Assembly: GCA_038230215.1 (NCBI GenBank) | Contig: JBBRNR010000005.1 | Coordinates: forward strand, 62,001-126,000 | Direction: 5' to 3' | Source: DASVRZ01 sp038230215 | GTDB lineage: Bacteria; Verrucomicrobiota; Verrucomicrobiia; Chthoniobacterales; DASVRZ01 | Length of the DNA stretch: 64,000 nt | Shown: in pieces, positions 8,419 to 17,827 of the stretch | How positions within the stretch are numbered: the stretch's first letter is position 1 | Layout of the letters: each line of letters begins with the position of its first letter | Translations under genes and position numbers: made by a program | The notes under the pieces: model-generated | What the model was told of the DNA's origin: nothing | Seen by the model: the letters and a program-made list of their open reading frames with translations, nothing else | Database searches by the model: none

Positions 8419-10644
8419 CTAAACGGTCGCCAGAAGATCGTTAAAAGTGGTGCTCGGACGAAGTGCCAGAGTGGCTTTGATAGGATCCAATTCATAGTAG
8501 CCGCCGATATCAACAGGCTTGCCTTGGACGGCAATTAGTTCATCTACAATCTTCGATTCTTCGGCTGCCAGTTTTTCTGCCAGCGGAGTGAAAGTGGCTT
8601 TGAGTTGGGCGTCATTTTCCTGCGCTGCCAATACCTGCGCCCAATAAAGTGCGAGGTAGAAATGACTTCCACGATTATCTATGCCGCCCACTTTTCGGGA
8701 AGGGGATTTATCGTTCTCCAGAAACAATCCGGTGGCGGCATCCAATGTGTCCGCCAGCACCTTGGCCTTCGGATTTTTGAAAACCTCGCTGAGATGTTCC
8801 AGGGAAACTGCCAGTGCGAGAATCTCACCCAGTGAATCCCAGCGGAGATAATTTTCCTCCACAAATTGCTGCACATGTTTCGGTGCCGAACCGCCAGCTC
8901 CGGTTTCAAAAAGTCCGCCCCCTTTCATCAGCGGAACGATCGAAAGCATCTTCGCACTGGTGCCGAGTTCCAAAATCGGGAAGAGGTCTGTCAGGTAATC
9001 GCGCAAAACGTTGCCTGTGACTGAGATGGTATCCTTGCCGGCCTTGAGACGCTCGAGCGTGTACTGCGTTGCGGCAGCAGGGGCGAGGATGCGGATGTCG
9101 AGCCCGCTGGTGTCGTGATCACCCAGACAAGCTTTCACTTTGGTAATAATCTGCGCGTCATGGGCACGGTTTTCATCCAGCCAGAAAACCGTCGGAGCAC
9201 CTGTCGTGCGCGCACGGTTGACCGCCAGCTTCACCCAGTCTTGAATCGGCGCATCTTTCGCCTGGCAGGCGCGCCAGATGTCGCCGGATTCCACTGCGTG
9301 CTCGAAGAGAATCTGGCCGCTCGCATCCGTGACACGAACGATGCCGCTGTCGGAAATTTCAAAGGTCTTATTATGCGAGCCATACTCCTCGGCAGCTTGT
9401 GCCATCAGGCCGACATTCGGCACCGTGCCCATCGTTTTGGGATCGAATGCACCGTGTCTTTTGCAAAATTCAATCGTCGTCTGATAAACACCCGCGTAGC
9501 TGCTGTCGGGAATCACCGCCAGCGTATCCTGGGCTTTTCCAGCCGCATTCCACATCTTGCCGGAAGTGCGGATCATGGCTGGCATGGAGGCATCGACAAT
9601 CACATCGCTCGGCACATGTAGATTGGTAATTCCCTTGTCGGAGTTCACCATCGCGAGAGCCGGACCGTTTGCATAAGCCGCCTGAATGTCGGCTTCAATC
9701 TCCGCTTTTTTTTCAGCCGGAAGCTTCTGGATTTTGGCAACGAGATCACCGAAACCGTTATTGAAGTCGACTTTGAGTTCGCTCAACACCGCACTGTGTT
9801 TGGCGATGAGATCCTTAAAAAACACCCTTACCACATGGCCGAACATGATTGGGTCCGAGACCTTCATCATCGTCGCCTTGAGATGCACGGAAAAGAGCAC
9901 GCCCATCTTTTTGGCCTCGGCGATTTGCTCCTCCAAAAATGCCACGAGCGCTTTTTTGCTCATCACAGTGGCGTCCAGGATTTCACCTGCCTGGAGTGCG
10001 GTCTTCTCCTTTAATACCGTCGTAATTCCATCGGCTCCGATGAATTCGATCTTCACATCTGTGGCTGCGCGCACTGTGATGGATTTCTCATTGGAGAAGA
10101 AATCATTACTCCCCATCGTTCCCACTTTGGTCTGCGAATCTGCCGACCACGCACCCATCGAATGCGGATGTTTGCGGGCATAATCTTTTACCGCCTTGGG
10201 AGCGCGACGATCCGAATTGCCTTCGCGCAGGACAGGATTCACCGCGCTGCCCTTGATTTTGTCGTAACGGGCCCGTGCTTCTTTCTCGGCATCCGTCTTG
10301 GGATCGGCTGGATAATCCGGCAACGCATAACCCTTGGACTGGAGCTCCGCGATGGCTTCCTTCAACTGTGGAACCGAGGCGCTAATGTTCGGGAGCTTGA
10401 TAATATTGGCTTCGGGCTGAAGCGTCAGAGCGCCCAGTTCGGCCAGAGCGTCGCTGGTTTTCTGGCCATCCGTGAGATGGTCGGAAAAAGAGGCGATGAT
10501 GCGGCCCGCCAGAGAAATATCCCTCGTTTCCACGGCGATTCCGGCATGTTTGGTAAACGCCTGCACAATGGGCAAAAACGAATAAGTGGCGAGCGCCGGA
10601 GCCTCGTCGGTCTTGGTATAAATAATGGTTGGAAGCTGGGACAT
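8419..10644 (-). CDS. icd: NADP-dependent isocitrate dehydrogenase, monomeric type
   Basis: Monomeric isocitrate dehydrogenase of 741 residues, the standard length for this type and unrelated in architecture to the roughly 400-residue dimeric enzyme. It converts isocitrate to 2-oxoglutarate in the citric acid cycle and makes NADPH. Recognised by the N-terminus MSQLPTIIYTKTDEAP, the segment GSNDFFSNEKS, the substrate-site region LKATMMKVSDPIMFGHVV, and the C-terminal VGGIDNRGSHFYLALYWAQ. The ATG at 10644 is preferred over an in-frame start 66 bp upstream because homologues begin with this segment. It is a single gene, divergent from rex with a 260-bp gap. Confidence 0.95.
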   Translation of the reverse strand: MSQLPTIIYTKTDEAPALATYSFLPIVQAFTKHAGIAVETRDISLAGRIIASFSDHLTDGQKTSDALAELGALTLQPEANIIKLPNISASVPQLKEAIAELQSKGYALPDYPADPKTDAEKEARARYDKIKGSAVNPVLREGNSDRRAPKAVKDYARKHPHSMGAWSADSQTKVGTMGSNDFFSNEKSITVRAATDVKIEFIGADGITTVLKEKTALQAGEILDATVMSKKALVAFLEEQIAEAKKMGVLFSVHLKATMMKVSDPIMFGHVVRVFFKDLIAKHSAVLSELKVDFNNGFGDLVAKIQKLPAEKKAEIEADIQAAYANGPALAMVNSDKGITNLHVPSDVIVDASMPAMIRTSGKMWNAAGKAQDTLAVIPDSSYAGVYQTTIEFCKRHGAFDPKTMGTVPNVGLMAQAAEEYGSHNKTFEISDSGIVRVTDASGQILFEHAVESGDIWRACQAKDAPIQDWVKLAVNRARTTGAPTVFWLDENRAHDAQIITKVKACLGDHDTSGLDIRILAPAAATQYTLERLKAGKDTISVTGNVLRDYLTDLFPILELGTSAKMLSIVPLMKGGGLFETGAGGSAPKHVQQFVEENYLRWDSLGEILALAVSLEHLSEVFKNPKAKVLADTLDAATGLFLENDKSPSRKVGGIDNRGSHFYLALYWAQVLAAQENDAQLKATFTPLAEKLAAEESKIVDELIAVQGKPVDIGGYYELDPIKATLALRPSTTFNDLLATV

Positions 10645-10903
10645 AGGAATGGGGGTAGATTTCACCACAACCGCCGCCCCGGGTCTATGGAAAGTGTCAC
10701 GGCCCAGCATGAATTTATGCGCTCACACCTTTACCGCGAGACAGACATCTGGCGGCAGGTCTGGAGGTTGGAGGCCCATTTTGTGCCCGCCGAGGAGGAC
10801 GCGGGTCTGCAAGCTAGGTCCGGTCTCGTGACCTCGACCTCTACGGGGGTGGCGGCTTGGCAGTTGAAGATTTTCGCGGCTCGGCTAACTTCGGCACACG
10901 TCG

Positions 10904-11530
10904 ATGTTAAAAATGGAAATCCCGCGCAAAGCCATCTACCGGCTTTCGCTCTACTATCGCAGCCTGCAACGATTGAACCAAAATGGCGTCGCGACTGTTT
11001 CCTCCGCGACCCTGGCGAAGGCCTCCGGCGTGAAGCCCACGCAACTACGCAAGGATCTCACTTACATCGGACAGTTTGGCACGCGCGGCCTCGGGTATGC
11101 CGTGGATGAAATGTGCGAGCGCCTGAGCACGGCAATTGGCCGGACGGGTTTTCAGCCGGTGATCCTGGTCGGAGTGGGACATCTCGGGTCTGCCCTGGCT
11201 CGCTATGAGGGGTTTGCCAAGGAGGGTTTCGAGATCGTGGCGGCCTTCGACGCCGATGCTGGAAAACGCCAGACCGTCATCGGCGACGCCAATCTCAAAG
11301 TCCGCTCCACCACTGGGATGAAGGATTTCATTCGAAAAAAAGGGATTAAAATGGCTATCCTCTCGGTCCCGGTCGTCGTCGCCCAAGAAGTGACCAATGA
11401 ACTCGTGGAGGCGGGCATTCAGGCGATTTTGAATTTTTGCCCCACGGTCTTGCAGGTTCCGTCACTGGTCTTCGTGAATAATGTTGATCTGGCGATCGAA
11501 CTGGAGAATCTCAGTTACTTCATTCGCTAA
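10904..11530 (+). CDS. rex: redox-sensing transcriptional repressor Rex
   Basis: Rex is a dimeric repressor that reads the NADH/NAD ratio. The 208-residue protein has an N-terminal winged helix with ATLAKASGVKPTQLRKDL followed by the strongly conserved QFGTRGLGY, and a C-terminal Rossmann domain with VILVGVGHLGSAL and FDADAGK; the C-terminal swapped helix ends ELENLSYF. An internal ATG at 10913 (MEIPRKAIYRLS) could be the true start. I looked for a TTGTGA...TCACAA Rex box upstream and saw none. It lies 11 bp before an exported protein and the secretion operon, and might be cotranscribed with it, although a functional link is not indicated. Confidence 0.93.
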   Translation: MLKMEIPRKAIYRLSLYYRSLQRLNQNGVATVSSATLAKASGVKPTQLRKDLTYIGQFGTRGLGYAVDEMCERLSTAIGRTGFQPVILVGVGHLGSALARYEGFAKEGFEIVAAFDADAGKRQTVIGDANLKVRSTTGMKDFIRKKGIKMAILSVPVVVAQEVTNELVEAGIQAILNFCPTVLQVPSLVFVNNVDLAIELENLSYFIR

Positions 11531-11541
11531 CCCTGTTCGCT

Positions 11542-12483
11542 ATGCGTTGTCTCCCCGCTTTTCACTTCATGGCCGCGCTTTTGGCTTTCGTTGCCACCGC
11601 CCAGGCCGGTGCCACATTTCTGCAAAACCTGAATGGAGAGAAATCCGCCCCGCTTCCGCAGTGGATGGACGGCCCGCCCATGGCCACGCCGGCGAAACAT
11701 GCGACGGTTAGTTTTCCGATCAATCCGCCCAAGGCCGAGGACGATCTGGTGGTGACTGTCTTTTTTAATGAGCAACCCGGCGGCTTTTTGCGGGTTTATT
11801 GGGACGATGGATTTAACAAAGAAATGCTAACCGAGAACCTTTCCGAAGGCATTGGCATGGCGAACCGCCGAACGTTGGTCATCAAACGCGGAACGATGGT
11901 GGCCAGGGGCCTGCTCACTTTTCAATCGAGTGAGACTCAATTGGGAGTGGACCGCATTTATTGGCAATGGAGCCGCCAGCAGTCCGCTTATCTCGACGAC
12001 GCCTATTTCCCAGGCGGCATCCTCGGACGCAGTGGCGAGTGGTTGCGCGATGATGAAATCGACGGTCTGCCAGCGACGCCGCGCAACGATTTTTGGCAAG
12101 GCGATGTCGTTACCGCGCCGATCATCACTACTCCCGTGCGCATCGAGCGCGGCGTGCAGTTCATCGCCGAGCTGCCGGAAAATCCGAAGTTTGTGCGCGT
12201 TCACACGAAAGTTTCCGGTCTTCCGCTAAATACCAAGCTCACGCTTTGGGTGAATAACAAACCCGCCGGCGAAGTCTCCGTGATCGTCCCCGACCTGAGC
12301 GATCCGGGCCTCACGGAGACGCAGGACGGTGGGCTAAACTACACCGGATGGCGCGAGGCCAGCTTGCTAGTGGAGGCGTCTCTGCTAACAGTGGGGGAGA
12401 ATTATTTCTATTTCGAGGCGGGGAAAGAACTCTCCGCGCTGGCCTTGAAAGATTTCGAAGTCCAATTGCAATACCCCAAATAA
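11542..12483 (+). CDS. exported protein of unknown function, first gene of the pseudopilin operon
   Basis: A 313-residue protein with a clear Sec signal peptide (FHFMAALLAFVATAQA, cleavage predicted after about residue 24). The rest is soluble, beta-rich in appearance, with no domain I recognise; GGFLRVYWDDGFNKEML and VHTKVSGLPLNTKLTLWV are typical stretches. No catalytic motif is visible. It stands 21 bp upstream of gspG and 11 bp downstream of rex in the same direction, so it may be a periplasmic partner or substrate of the secretion system. Confidence 0.7.
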   Translation: MRCLPAFHFMAALLAFVATAQAGATFLQNLNGEKSAPLPQWMDGPPMATPAKHATVSFPINPPKAEDDLVVTVFFNEQPGGFLRVYWDDGFNKEMLTENLSEGIGMANRRTLVIKRGTMVARGLLTFQSSETQLGVDRIYWQWSRQQSAYLDDAYFPGGILGRSGEWLRDDEIDGLPATPRNDFWQGDVVTAPIITTPVRIERGVQFIAELPENPKFVRVHTKVSGLPLNTKLTLWVNNKPAGEVSVIVPDLSDPGLTETQDGGLNYTGWREASLLVEASLLTVGENYFYFEAGKELSALALKDFEVQLQYPK

Positions 12484-12504
12484 ATCCCGCTTCTCCTTAA
12501 AATC

Positions 12505-12957
12505 ATGCACGCCTCGCTCCATTTCCATGCCACTCGTACTACTGGCCGCCGCTCAGCTTTTACTCTGATCGAGATCATTCTCGTTCTCTCCATCATCGCC
12601 ATTCTGATGGGAGCCGTCATTTACAACATATCCGGCAACCTAGACGACGCCAAATCCATCACCGCCCGGACCGGCATCCAATCGATCACCACCAGTCTCA
12701 AACGCTACGAAATGTCGAACTTGAACGCCCCTTCGAACGAGCAGGGCTTGCAGGCACTGGTTACGACACCAAGCGGCGCACCCAAACCCCGCGGCTGGAT
12801 GCAACTCCTCAAGGAACTCCCGATGGATCCTTGGGGTCAACCTTTCCAATATCGTAATCCAGGTGTGCACAACCCCACCAGCTACGATGTCTATTCTCTG
12901 GGCCCAGACAAAAAGGAGAGCGCCGATGACATCGGCAATTGGAGTGACGCCAAGTAG
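12505..12957 (+). CDS. gspG: type II secretion major pseudopilin GspG
   Basis: Major pseudopilin, 150 residues. The prepilin site is RRSAFTLIEIILVLSIIAIL, with Ala instead of the usual Gly before the cleaved Phe as printed here, followed by the membrane helix. The globular domain shows the GspG hallmarks: an ExxL-type helix ending SLKRYEMSNLNAPSNEQGL, the ALVTTPSGA segment, PMDPWGQPFQYRNPG and the calcium-loop region YDVYSLGPDKKESADDIGNW. It forms the shaft of the periplasmic pseudopilus that pushes substrates through the outer-membrane secretin. First of ten overlapping or closely spaced genes. Confidence 0.88.
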   Translation: MHASLHFHATRTTGRRSAFTLIEIILVLSIIAILMGAVIYNISGNLDDAKSITARTGIQSITTSLKRYEMSNLNAPSNEQGLQALVTTPSGAPKPRGWMQLLKELPMDPWGQPFQYRNPGVHNPTSYDVYSLGPDKKESADDIGNWSDAK

Positions 12958-13483
12958 CCAGCTTCGCGCCTGGACTGGCAAACGCCAGTGGGCGTTTACA
13001 CTGATTGAGGTCGCGCTCGCCATGTTCATCGTCGTGCTGGTGATTGGGATCGGACTCCCCTTTGCTACGGGGATGGGACGCCAAAGCCAGCTTCGCGAAC
13101 CGGCCAGCGAGCTGAGAAAGTTTGCGCTCACGGCCCGGCGCCGGGCGGTCACGCAGCAGAAAACGGTAGAAATTTTGCTCGAGAACAATCGTTACGTGCT
13201 TCGTGATGCAGTTTTGGAAGACTCCACCAGCCGAGCCGCCATCGCACCCGAAACAGACAAAACCGAGATTGATTCCTACACGCTGCCGAGGAACATCACA
13301 TATTCTGTCAAACGCTGGGACGAAACCAAATTTGCCGCCAAGGCCGACGCGCGCTGGAGGTTTCTGCCGACAGGTTTGTGCGAGCCAATCACGGTCCACT
13401 TCAATCGCGATCAGGATTTTCTAGAGTTCAGTTTTAATCCGCTTACCGCGCAAACCGAGGACGAAAGTTTCCTTTTCCAATGA
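12926..13483 (+). CDS. gspH: pseudopilin GspH-like
   Basis: Prepilin-type protein of 186 residues, placed as the H subunit by position and size. The start at 12926 lies inside the end of gspG and has a strong ribosome binding site (AAGGAGA, 12911-12917) in the gspG coding region. Leader and helix: RQWAFTLIEVALAMFIVVLV, followed by RQSQLREPASELRKFALTA, the usual H/FimT-like start of the globular domain. GspH is a minor tip pseudopilin. Its stop overlaps the next start by 4 bp (ATGA). Subunit assignment is inferred from order (G-H-I-J-K) because the globular part is poorly conserved. Confidence 0.75.
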   Translation: MTSAIGVTPSSQLRAWTGKRQWAFTLIEVALAMFIVVLVIGIGLPFATGMGRQSQLREPASELRKFALTARRRAVTQQKTVEILLENNRYVLRDAVLEDSTSRAAIAPETDKTEIDSYTLPRNITYSVKRWDETKFAAKADARWRFLPTGLCEPITVHFNRDQDFLEFSFNPLTAQTEDESFLFQ

Positions 13484-13875
13484 TGAAAAATTGGCGGCTC
13501 AGATCAGAAAGCGGAATGCTCCTGCTCGAAGTGATGCTGGCCGTTATTGTTTTTTCAATGGCCGCAGTGTCTCTGGCGGTGGCTCTAAATGAGTCGCTCG
13601 ACGCGTTCGCCGATATCCGCCGCCAGTCTGAAGTGCGCCTGCAACTGCAAAGTGCGCTGGCCGAGACCATCGGACAAAAACTGACCGTCGGCAAAGAAAC
13701 CCTGCAACTCGGAAATGGCACGGTGGTTTACTCACGCGAAGTGACCTTGCTAGACTGGAAAAATCAAAAGAAGGAGCCTGTTTCCAATCTTTATCAGGTA
13801 GTGGTCCACGCCGGCTGGCAGGATGGCAATCGCAAGATGCAACGGGAGGCGATGCAATATGTTTTCCAAAATTAA
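13480..13875 (+). CDS. gspI: pseudopilin GspI-like
   Basis: 131-residue minor pseudopilin. The leader has the variant site SESGMLLLEVMLAVIVFSMA, with Met in place of Phe after the cleavage Gly, a variation common in GspI proteins, and Glu at +5. The globular part contains SEVRLQLQSALAETIGQK and the beta strands seen in GspI. Translation is coupled to gspH (ATGA overlap) and the end overlaps gspJ. GspI forms the tip complex with J and K that starts pseudopilus assembly. Confidence 0.75.
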   Translation: MMKNWRLRSESGMLLLEVMLAVIVFSMAAVSLAVALNESLDAFADIRRQSEVRLQLQSALAETIGQKLTVGKETLQLGNGTVVYSREVTLLDWKNQKKEPVSNLYQVVVHAGWQDGNRKMQREAMQYVFQN

Positions 13876-14509
13876 TCGTCTGAGTGGAGGAAAACAGTCG
13901 GCTTTCACCTTGATCGAGGTGGTTCTGGGCGTAACGATTTTAGGCCTGCTGGCCGGGGTGCTTTTTACCTTGGTCGAAAGTACGATTGGCGCGGCGGCGC
14001 AGTTAAGCAACAAGCAGGGGCAAACCCAGGAATTGAATGGGCTGATCGAGATTTGCCGGGAGACTTTTGCCACACTGGATGGTCGTGCGCAGTTTACCGC
14101 GACGGTAAAGCCCGCCACTGGCGGCGGCTACGTGCAGGAACTCCGAATCGAGAACGGCCCCCTGGCATTTGCCTGGCAAGGCACCGGAACTGAAACGGGG
14201 ATCACGACGGTGTCGCCGCGCCCGCAAGCGAATGGATTGCTCGCTTTCTGTCTCTTGCATGAGCCCGACGCCTATAGCGCGGGAGATGAAAAAAAGCCCG
14301 TTCCCAAGCCGAAGTGGTTTGTCCTGATGCGAGATTTAAAAAAACTGGAATGGCGATTTTTCGATTTTCGCACTGCGACCTGGCGTAAGGAATGGCAGGA
14401 CAGCGGCGTGCGCCCCAACATGGTGGAGCTTGTTATCCAATCTCCCGCCAGCCCCGATGAAACCCGGGTGGTTTTCCCCATGCTCGCCGCCTCCCCCCCA
14501 GCCCCATAA
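13859..14509 (+). CDS. gspJ: pseudopilin GspJ-like
   Basis: 216-residue prepilin-type protein. The start at 13859 lies 17 bp inside gspI; it gives the normal leader MFSKINRLSGGKQSAFTLIE with Ala before the processed Phe and Glu at +5. The larger globular domain, position after I and before K, and the segment WRFFDFRTATWRKEW typical of J-type proteins support the call. It belongs to the tip complex of the pseudopilus. Its stop (TAA) shares one base with the gspK ATG. Confidence 0.72.
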   Translation: MFSKINRLSGGKQSAFTLIEVVLGVTILGLLAGVLFTLVESTIGAAAQLSNKQGQTQELNGLIEICRETFATLDGRAQFTATVKPATGGGYVQELRIENGPLAFAWQGTGTETGITTVSPRPQANGLLAFCLLHEPDAYSAGDEKKPVPKPKWFVLMRDLKKLEWRFFDFRTATWRKEWQDSGVRPNMVELVIQSPASPDETRVVFPMLAASPPAP

Positions 14510-15390
14510 TGAATTGGAACTCAAATCAGCGCGGTTCGGCTCTATTGCTGGTCCTTTGGTCAATCATCACGATGTCCGTGGCCGTCCTCGGCGTGGTCGA
14601 ATATATCCACTACAATCTGGATGAAACTCAAGGGTTAAACCTGAATTTCGAGCTTCGGCAAATCGCCGAATCCGGCATTGCGGTGGCATTTTCCCCGCAG
14701 ATTTCCGAGGGCGATCCTTTGCTGAATGCCGACATGGGAACGAATGGCGGCCGTTACGAGGTCGTCCTGCATAGCGAGACCGCCCGGCTAAACATCAACC
14801 ATATCCTCAAGATCGGTGGCGAGGACATTCTACAGCGGCTTTTTGTGACGTGGGGAGCACCCACTTCGGATGCAAAGTTTGCCGTTGCCAAGCTGATTCT
14901 CTGGAGCGGTCGCTCTGGAAATGCTACTGACAATTACTCTCTGGATCACGAGTTCACCTCGGTCGATCAGATGAGAGATGTGAAAGGCATGGACAAAATC
15001 GAGAAGCTCCATCCCGACTGGATGAGTGCCTTTACGATTTGGGGAGATGGTAAAATCGACGTCAATGAAGCCACCGAGGACATTTTGCAGGCTTTTTTCG
15101 GAATCGGTCAGCGGAAAGCGGAAAGTTTCGTGCAATCTCGCTCTGGACCTGACAAAAAAGACCACACTCTCGATGACCAGCCCTACACTGAAAAAAACCT
15201 CCTCGCTGGCGCCCTTGGTTTCACGGGCAAACAATTTGAACCCTACTTCCAGCAGATCTCGACGGAGACCTTTATCACTCGAGCTGAGAGCACGGCGTTT
15301 TTGAATGAGCGGAAACGTCAGATACGGGTTATTTTCAACCGCAAAGTGCAACCCACCGTGATTTACCAATGGCAGGAAGTCCCCCTCTAA
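14509..15390 (+). CDS. gspK: general secretion pathway protein K (GspK)
   Basis: 293 residues, the size of GspK, the large pseudopilin that caps the tip. The N-terminus NQRGSALLLVLWSIITMSV has the typical GspK site, with Ser-Ala after Gly and no Glu at +5. Further family features are FELRQIAESGIAVA, LNINHIL, and a helix-hairpin-helix-like segment KIDVNEATEDILQAFFGIGQ near residue 180-205. It overlaps the following gspL-like gene by 22 bp. Confidence 0.82.
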   Translation: MNWNSNQRGSALLLVLWSIITMSVAVLGVVEYIHYNLDETQGLNLNFELRQIAESGIAVAFSPQISEGDPLLNADMGTNGGRYEVVLHSETARLNINHILKIGGEDILQRLFVTWGAPTSDAKFAVAKLILWSGRSGNATDNYSLDHEFTSVDQMRDVKGMDKIEKLHPDWMSAFTIWGDGKIDVNEATEDILQAFFGIGQRKAESFVQSRSGPDKKDHTLDDQPYTEKNLLAGALGFTGKQFEPYFQQISTETFITRAESTAFLNERKRQIRVIFNRKVQPTVIYQWQEVPL

Positions 15391-16661
15391 ATTCAACTCT
15401 CGAATTGGGGACGTCCCCGGAAAGATCACGCAGCATTTCCAGAAAAAATCCGGACACGCTGCTGCTTCGGCCCGCAGCCGACATCGGATGGGAACTCTGG
15501 GCCACGGCTCCGGGCATCCCGCGCGAGACAGGCCGCTTTGAAACTCTGCCGAACTTGGAAAAAAGGAACTTGCAAACAGTTGCGCTGCCTGCGGAATCTG
15601 TGCTGGTGGTCTCCCGCTGGCTGCAAATCACAGATGACAGTTTGCTGCCCGAAATGGTGCAGATTCTCTTGGACCGACAGGGATTAATGCCTCGTGAGGA
15701 AGGCGGCAAATCATTCTCCTTCACACCCGTGTTACATGAGGAAACCCGCACGCTGGTGGCCATTCGCCTACTCGGAACACTAATCCCAGCCGGTCTTTGC
15801 CAACCACAAGTGGAGCGTTTTGAAATAGGCGCTGACCTTCAGCCGTTGATCCCCGACGGACTGACATTGTGGCGCGAGGCCGGACGGCTGGTTGCGGCAT
15901 TTTCGCGCGCGAACTCACTAATTCATCTTCAGTCGTTTCATGAAGGCGTGCTGAGCGAAAGCATCGTTATCGAACTCCTTTGCACGAAGCTGCAGTTGGA
16001 GACGGAAGAAATTTTAACACTCGAATTTGGCATTTCTCTTCTCGGTGACTTCACTGTGGAGGAGACTTCCCTGCTGACATCTATTTTTGGAACGACACCG
16101 CTGCACGCGAATATTGGAGCGCCCATTTTACCATCGGATGCCTCGGACCTGACTCCGCCTCTGGTCGAGGTGCAGAGGCAGAAAATCCGCACCCGGCAAC
16201 GTTTGGAACGCATTCTCCTAAGCGCGGCCGGGATTTACGTTCTACTCTTTTTGGGACTGATTCTAAATGTGACGTGGCTCGGTTATAGCAATGGCAGCTT
16301 GCGCAAGAAGATCGCTGCAGATCTACCAACTGTCGCGGCCATTCGTTTGACGAACTCCCGTTGGAAAGCGATTGAAGCGGCCATCAATCCGGCGATTTAT
16401 CCAGTCGAAGTTTTGTTTCAATCAGCCTCGCTTCTGCCTGATGATGGCGTTCGCTTTACCGTCTTTGAGGAAAATGACAATCACGTCACCATTCGCGGCG
16501 AGTCGAACAGTGCTGCGGCCGCTTTTAAGCTGGTTGAAGCCCTCAAGGGCAAGTCTGAGCTGAGTTATTTCGATTGGGAAATGCCCAAGCCCAATATTTT
16601 GCCGAACGACAAAGCCGAGTTTCTAATTAAAGGGGAGCCACCCAATGCGCCAGCTCACTAA
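15369..16661 (+). CDS. gspL: GspL-like inner-membrane assembly protein
   Basis: 430 residues. The N-terminal about 270 residues look like the cytoplasmic actin-like (PilM/GspL) domain, shown by LRPAADIGWELWATAP and the stretch LTPPLVEVQRQKIRT just before the membrane. A single transmembrane helix lies at about 282-306 (ILLSAAGIYVLLFLGLILNV), followed by a ferredoxin-like periplasmic domain (VLFQSASLLPDDGVRFTVF). This topology is that of GspL, which links the secretion ATPase to GspM. The call rests on topology and operon position (after K, before M); primary sequence identity of this family is low. Confidence 0.7.
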   Translation: MAGSPPLNSTLELGTSPERSRSISRKNPDTLLLRPAADIGWELWATAPGIPRETGRFETLPNLEKRNLQTVALPAESVLVVSRWLQITDDSLLPEMVQILLDRQGLMPREEGGKSFSFTPVLHEETRTLVAIRLLGTLIPAGLCQPQVERFEIGADLQPLIPDGLTLWREAGRLVAAFSRANSLIHLQSFHEGVLSESIVIELLCTKLQLETEEILTLEFGISLLGDFTVEETSLLTSIFGTTPLHANIGAPILPSDASDLTPPLVEVQRQKIRTRQRLERILLSAAGIYVLLFLGLILNVTWLGYSNGSLRKKIAADLPTVAAIRLTNSRWKAIEAAINPAIYPVEVLFQSASLLPDDGVRFTVFEENDNHVTIRGESNSAAAAFKLVEALKGKSELSYFDWEMPKPNILPNDKAEFLIKGEPPNAPAH

Positions 16662-17178
16662 ACTCGAGAAGACACTCATCATTGCCTTGGTGGCGACGAT
16701 TTTTCTGTTGGGGAATCTGTTTGGCGTTTCCGCTCTGCTCCGTCATCGCAGAACCTTGCAACTTGATGCCATCACCCTTAAAGGCGAACGCGATGAATCC
16801 AATATCTGGCTGAATGAAAAGGATAAATGGCTGGCTCGAAAAGCATGGTTGGACAAAACACAGCCCAAGGCTTCCCAGACGGAAGCGGCCCAATCCACTT
16901 TCTTTGAAGAGTTGCAAAAATCCGCACGCACTCTCAACCTAGCTATCAATGAGCAAGGTTTCGGAGAGGTCTCGGAAAGCACCTATTTTCAATCTGTAGC
17001 CGTCAAAATGCGCATCACGGGATCTTTGGAAAATACCACCCGCTGGCTGGCATCGATCCAGCGCCCGGAGCTTTTTCAAGCCATCACCAGTTTCTCGCTA
17101 AAGAGTGAAAAGGATCCGCCAAATGTAAATGTGGAATTGGAGATTGCTAAATTTTACCGACCCAACAATGGCAGCTAA
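16645..17178 (+). CDS. gspM: GspM-like inner-membrane assembly protein
   Basis: 177 residues with one N-terminal membrane helix (LIIALVATIFLLGNLFGVSA, about residues 11-30), a coiled-coil-like stretch, and a ferredoxin-like domain with VAVKMRITGSLENTTRWLAS. This is the layout of GspM/PilO-type proteins that pair with GspL. It overlaps gspL by 17 bp and the following gene by 11 bp. The assignment is by topology and order. Confidence 0.68.
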   Translation: MRQLTKLEKTLIIALVATIFLLGNLFGVSALLRHRRTLQLDAITLKGERDESNIWLNEKDKWLARKAWLDKTQPKASQTEAAQSTFFEELQKSARTLNLAINEQGFGEVSESTYFQSVAVKMRITGSLENTTRWLASIQRPELFQAITSFSLKSEKDPPNVNVELEIAKFYRPNNGS

Positions 17179-17827
17179 AATTATTATTTTTGCTTTTGCT
17201 CTGCTCGTCGGGGTGTTTTTTGCGCACACTGCGGAACCTATTGTTCCGCAAGGTTACCCGCCGGAGCGTTATGAGCGCATTTGGAAAAAATCCCCATTCA
17301 CAGTCGCTTCCGTCCTTGCGCCGGAGCCGGCAGATAATAAGACTTTTGCCGACTCTCTAACATTGGCGGGGCTGCTGACGATTGACGGCAAACCGCTGGT
17401 GACTATTGTCTCCAATGATTCCCAAGAGACTCAGCTTGTGGAAGCTAACAAGCCAAATGCGGCGGGACTCCAAGTGGTTAGTTTCGTCAATAATTTGGAT
17501 CCAACCAAGGTCGAGGTAGTACTGAAAAAAGGCGACGCCACAGGCACGCTTCATTTTACGATCAATGAGACCCCAGCGCCGCCGCCTGAGCAGCCAAATG
17601 AAGGGGGACAACCCCGCCGGGTAATTCAACCGCGGCTCAACAACAATCAACTCATCCCCAACCCGACTCAGCCTCGCGTACTTCCCCGGGCCACGGGCCC
17701 AGTGATGCCAGTGCCGGGCGGAGCCCAGATTATTCGGCGCCGCCAACTCCAATTACCTGGGGCCAATCGTCCCAACCAGACAGTCCTCCCCAACTCGCCC
17801 AAGGCAAACACTATTCCACCGCCCTAA
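17168..17827 (+). CDS. exported proline-rich protein, GspC/PilP-like
   Basis: 219 residues with a hydrophobic N-terminal segment (IIIFAFALLVGVFFAHTAEP) that acts as signal peptide or anchor. Residues about 45-125 (FADSLTLAGLLTIDGKPLVT, then VSNDSQETQLVE) resemble the homology-region domain of GspC/PilP, which docks on the secretin N0 domain. The C-terminal third is rich in Pro, Asn and Gln and probably disordered. It is placed directly before gspD (stop TAA then ATG with no gap), as GspC usually is. The C-like identity is an inference from position and a loose pattern match. Confidence 0.55.
   Translation: MAAKIIIFAFALLVGVFFAHTAEPIVPQGYPPERYERIWKKSPFTVASVLAPEPADNKTFADSLTLAGLLTIDGKPLVTIVSNDSQETQLVEANKPNAAGLQVVSFVNNLDPTKVEVVLKKGDATGTLHFTINETPAPPPEQPNEGGQPRRVIQPRLNNNQLIPNPTQPRVLPRATGPVMPVPGGAQIIRRRQLQLPGANRPNQTVLPNSPKANTIPPP

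Noticed and set aside
10162..11109. 315-codon plus-strand frame spanning the icd/rex gap
   Set aside because: It overlaps both icd (antisense) and rex (wrong frame) and its translation shows no domain or signal.
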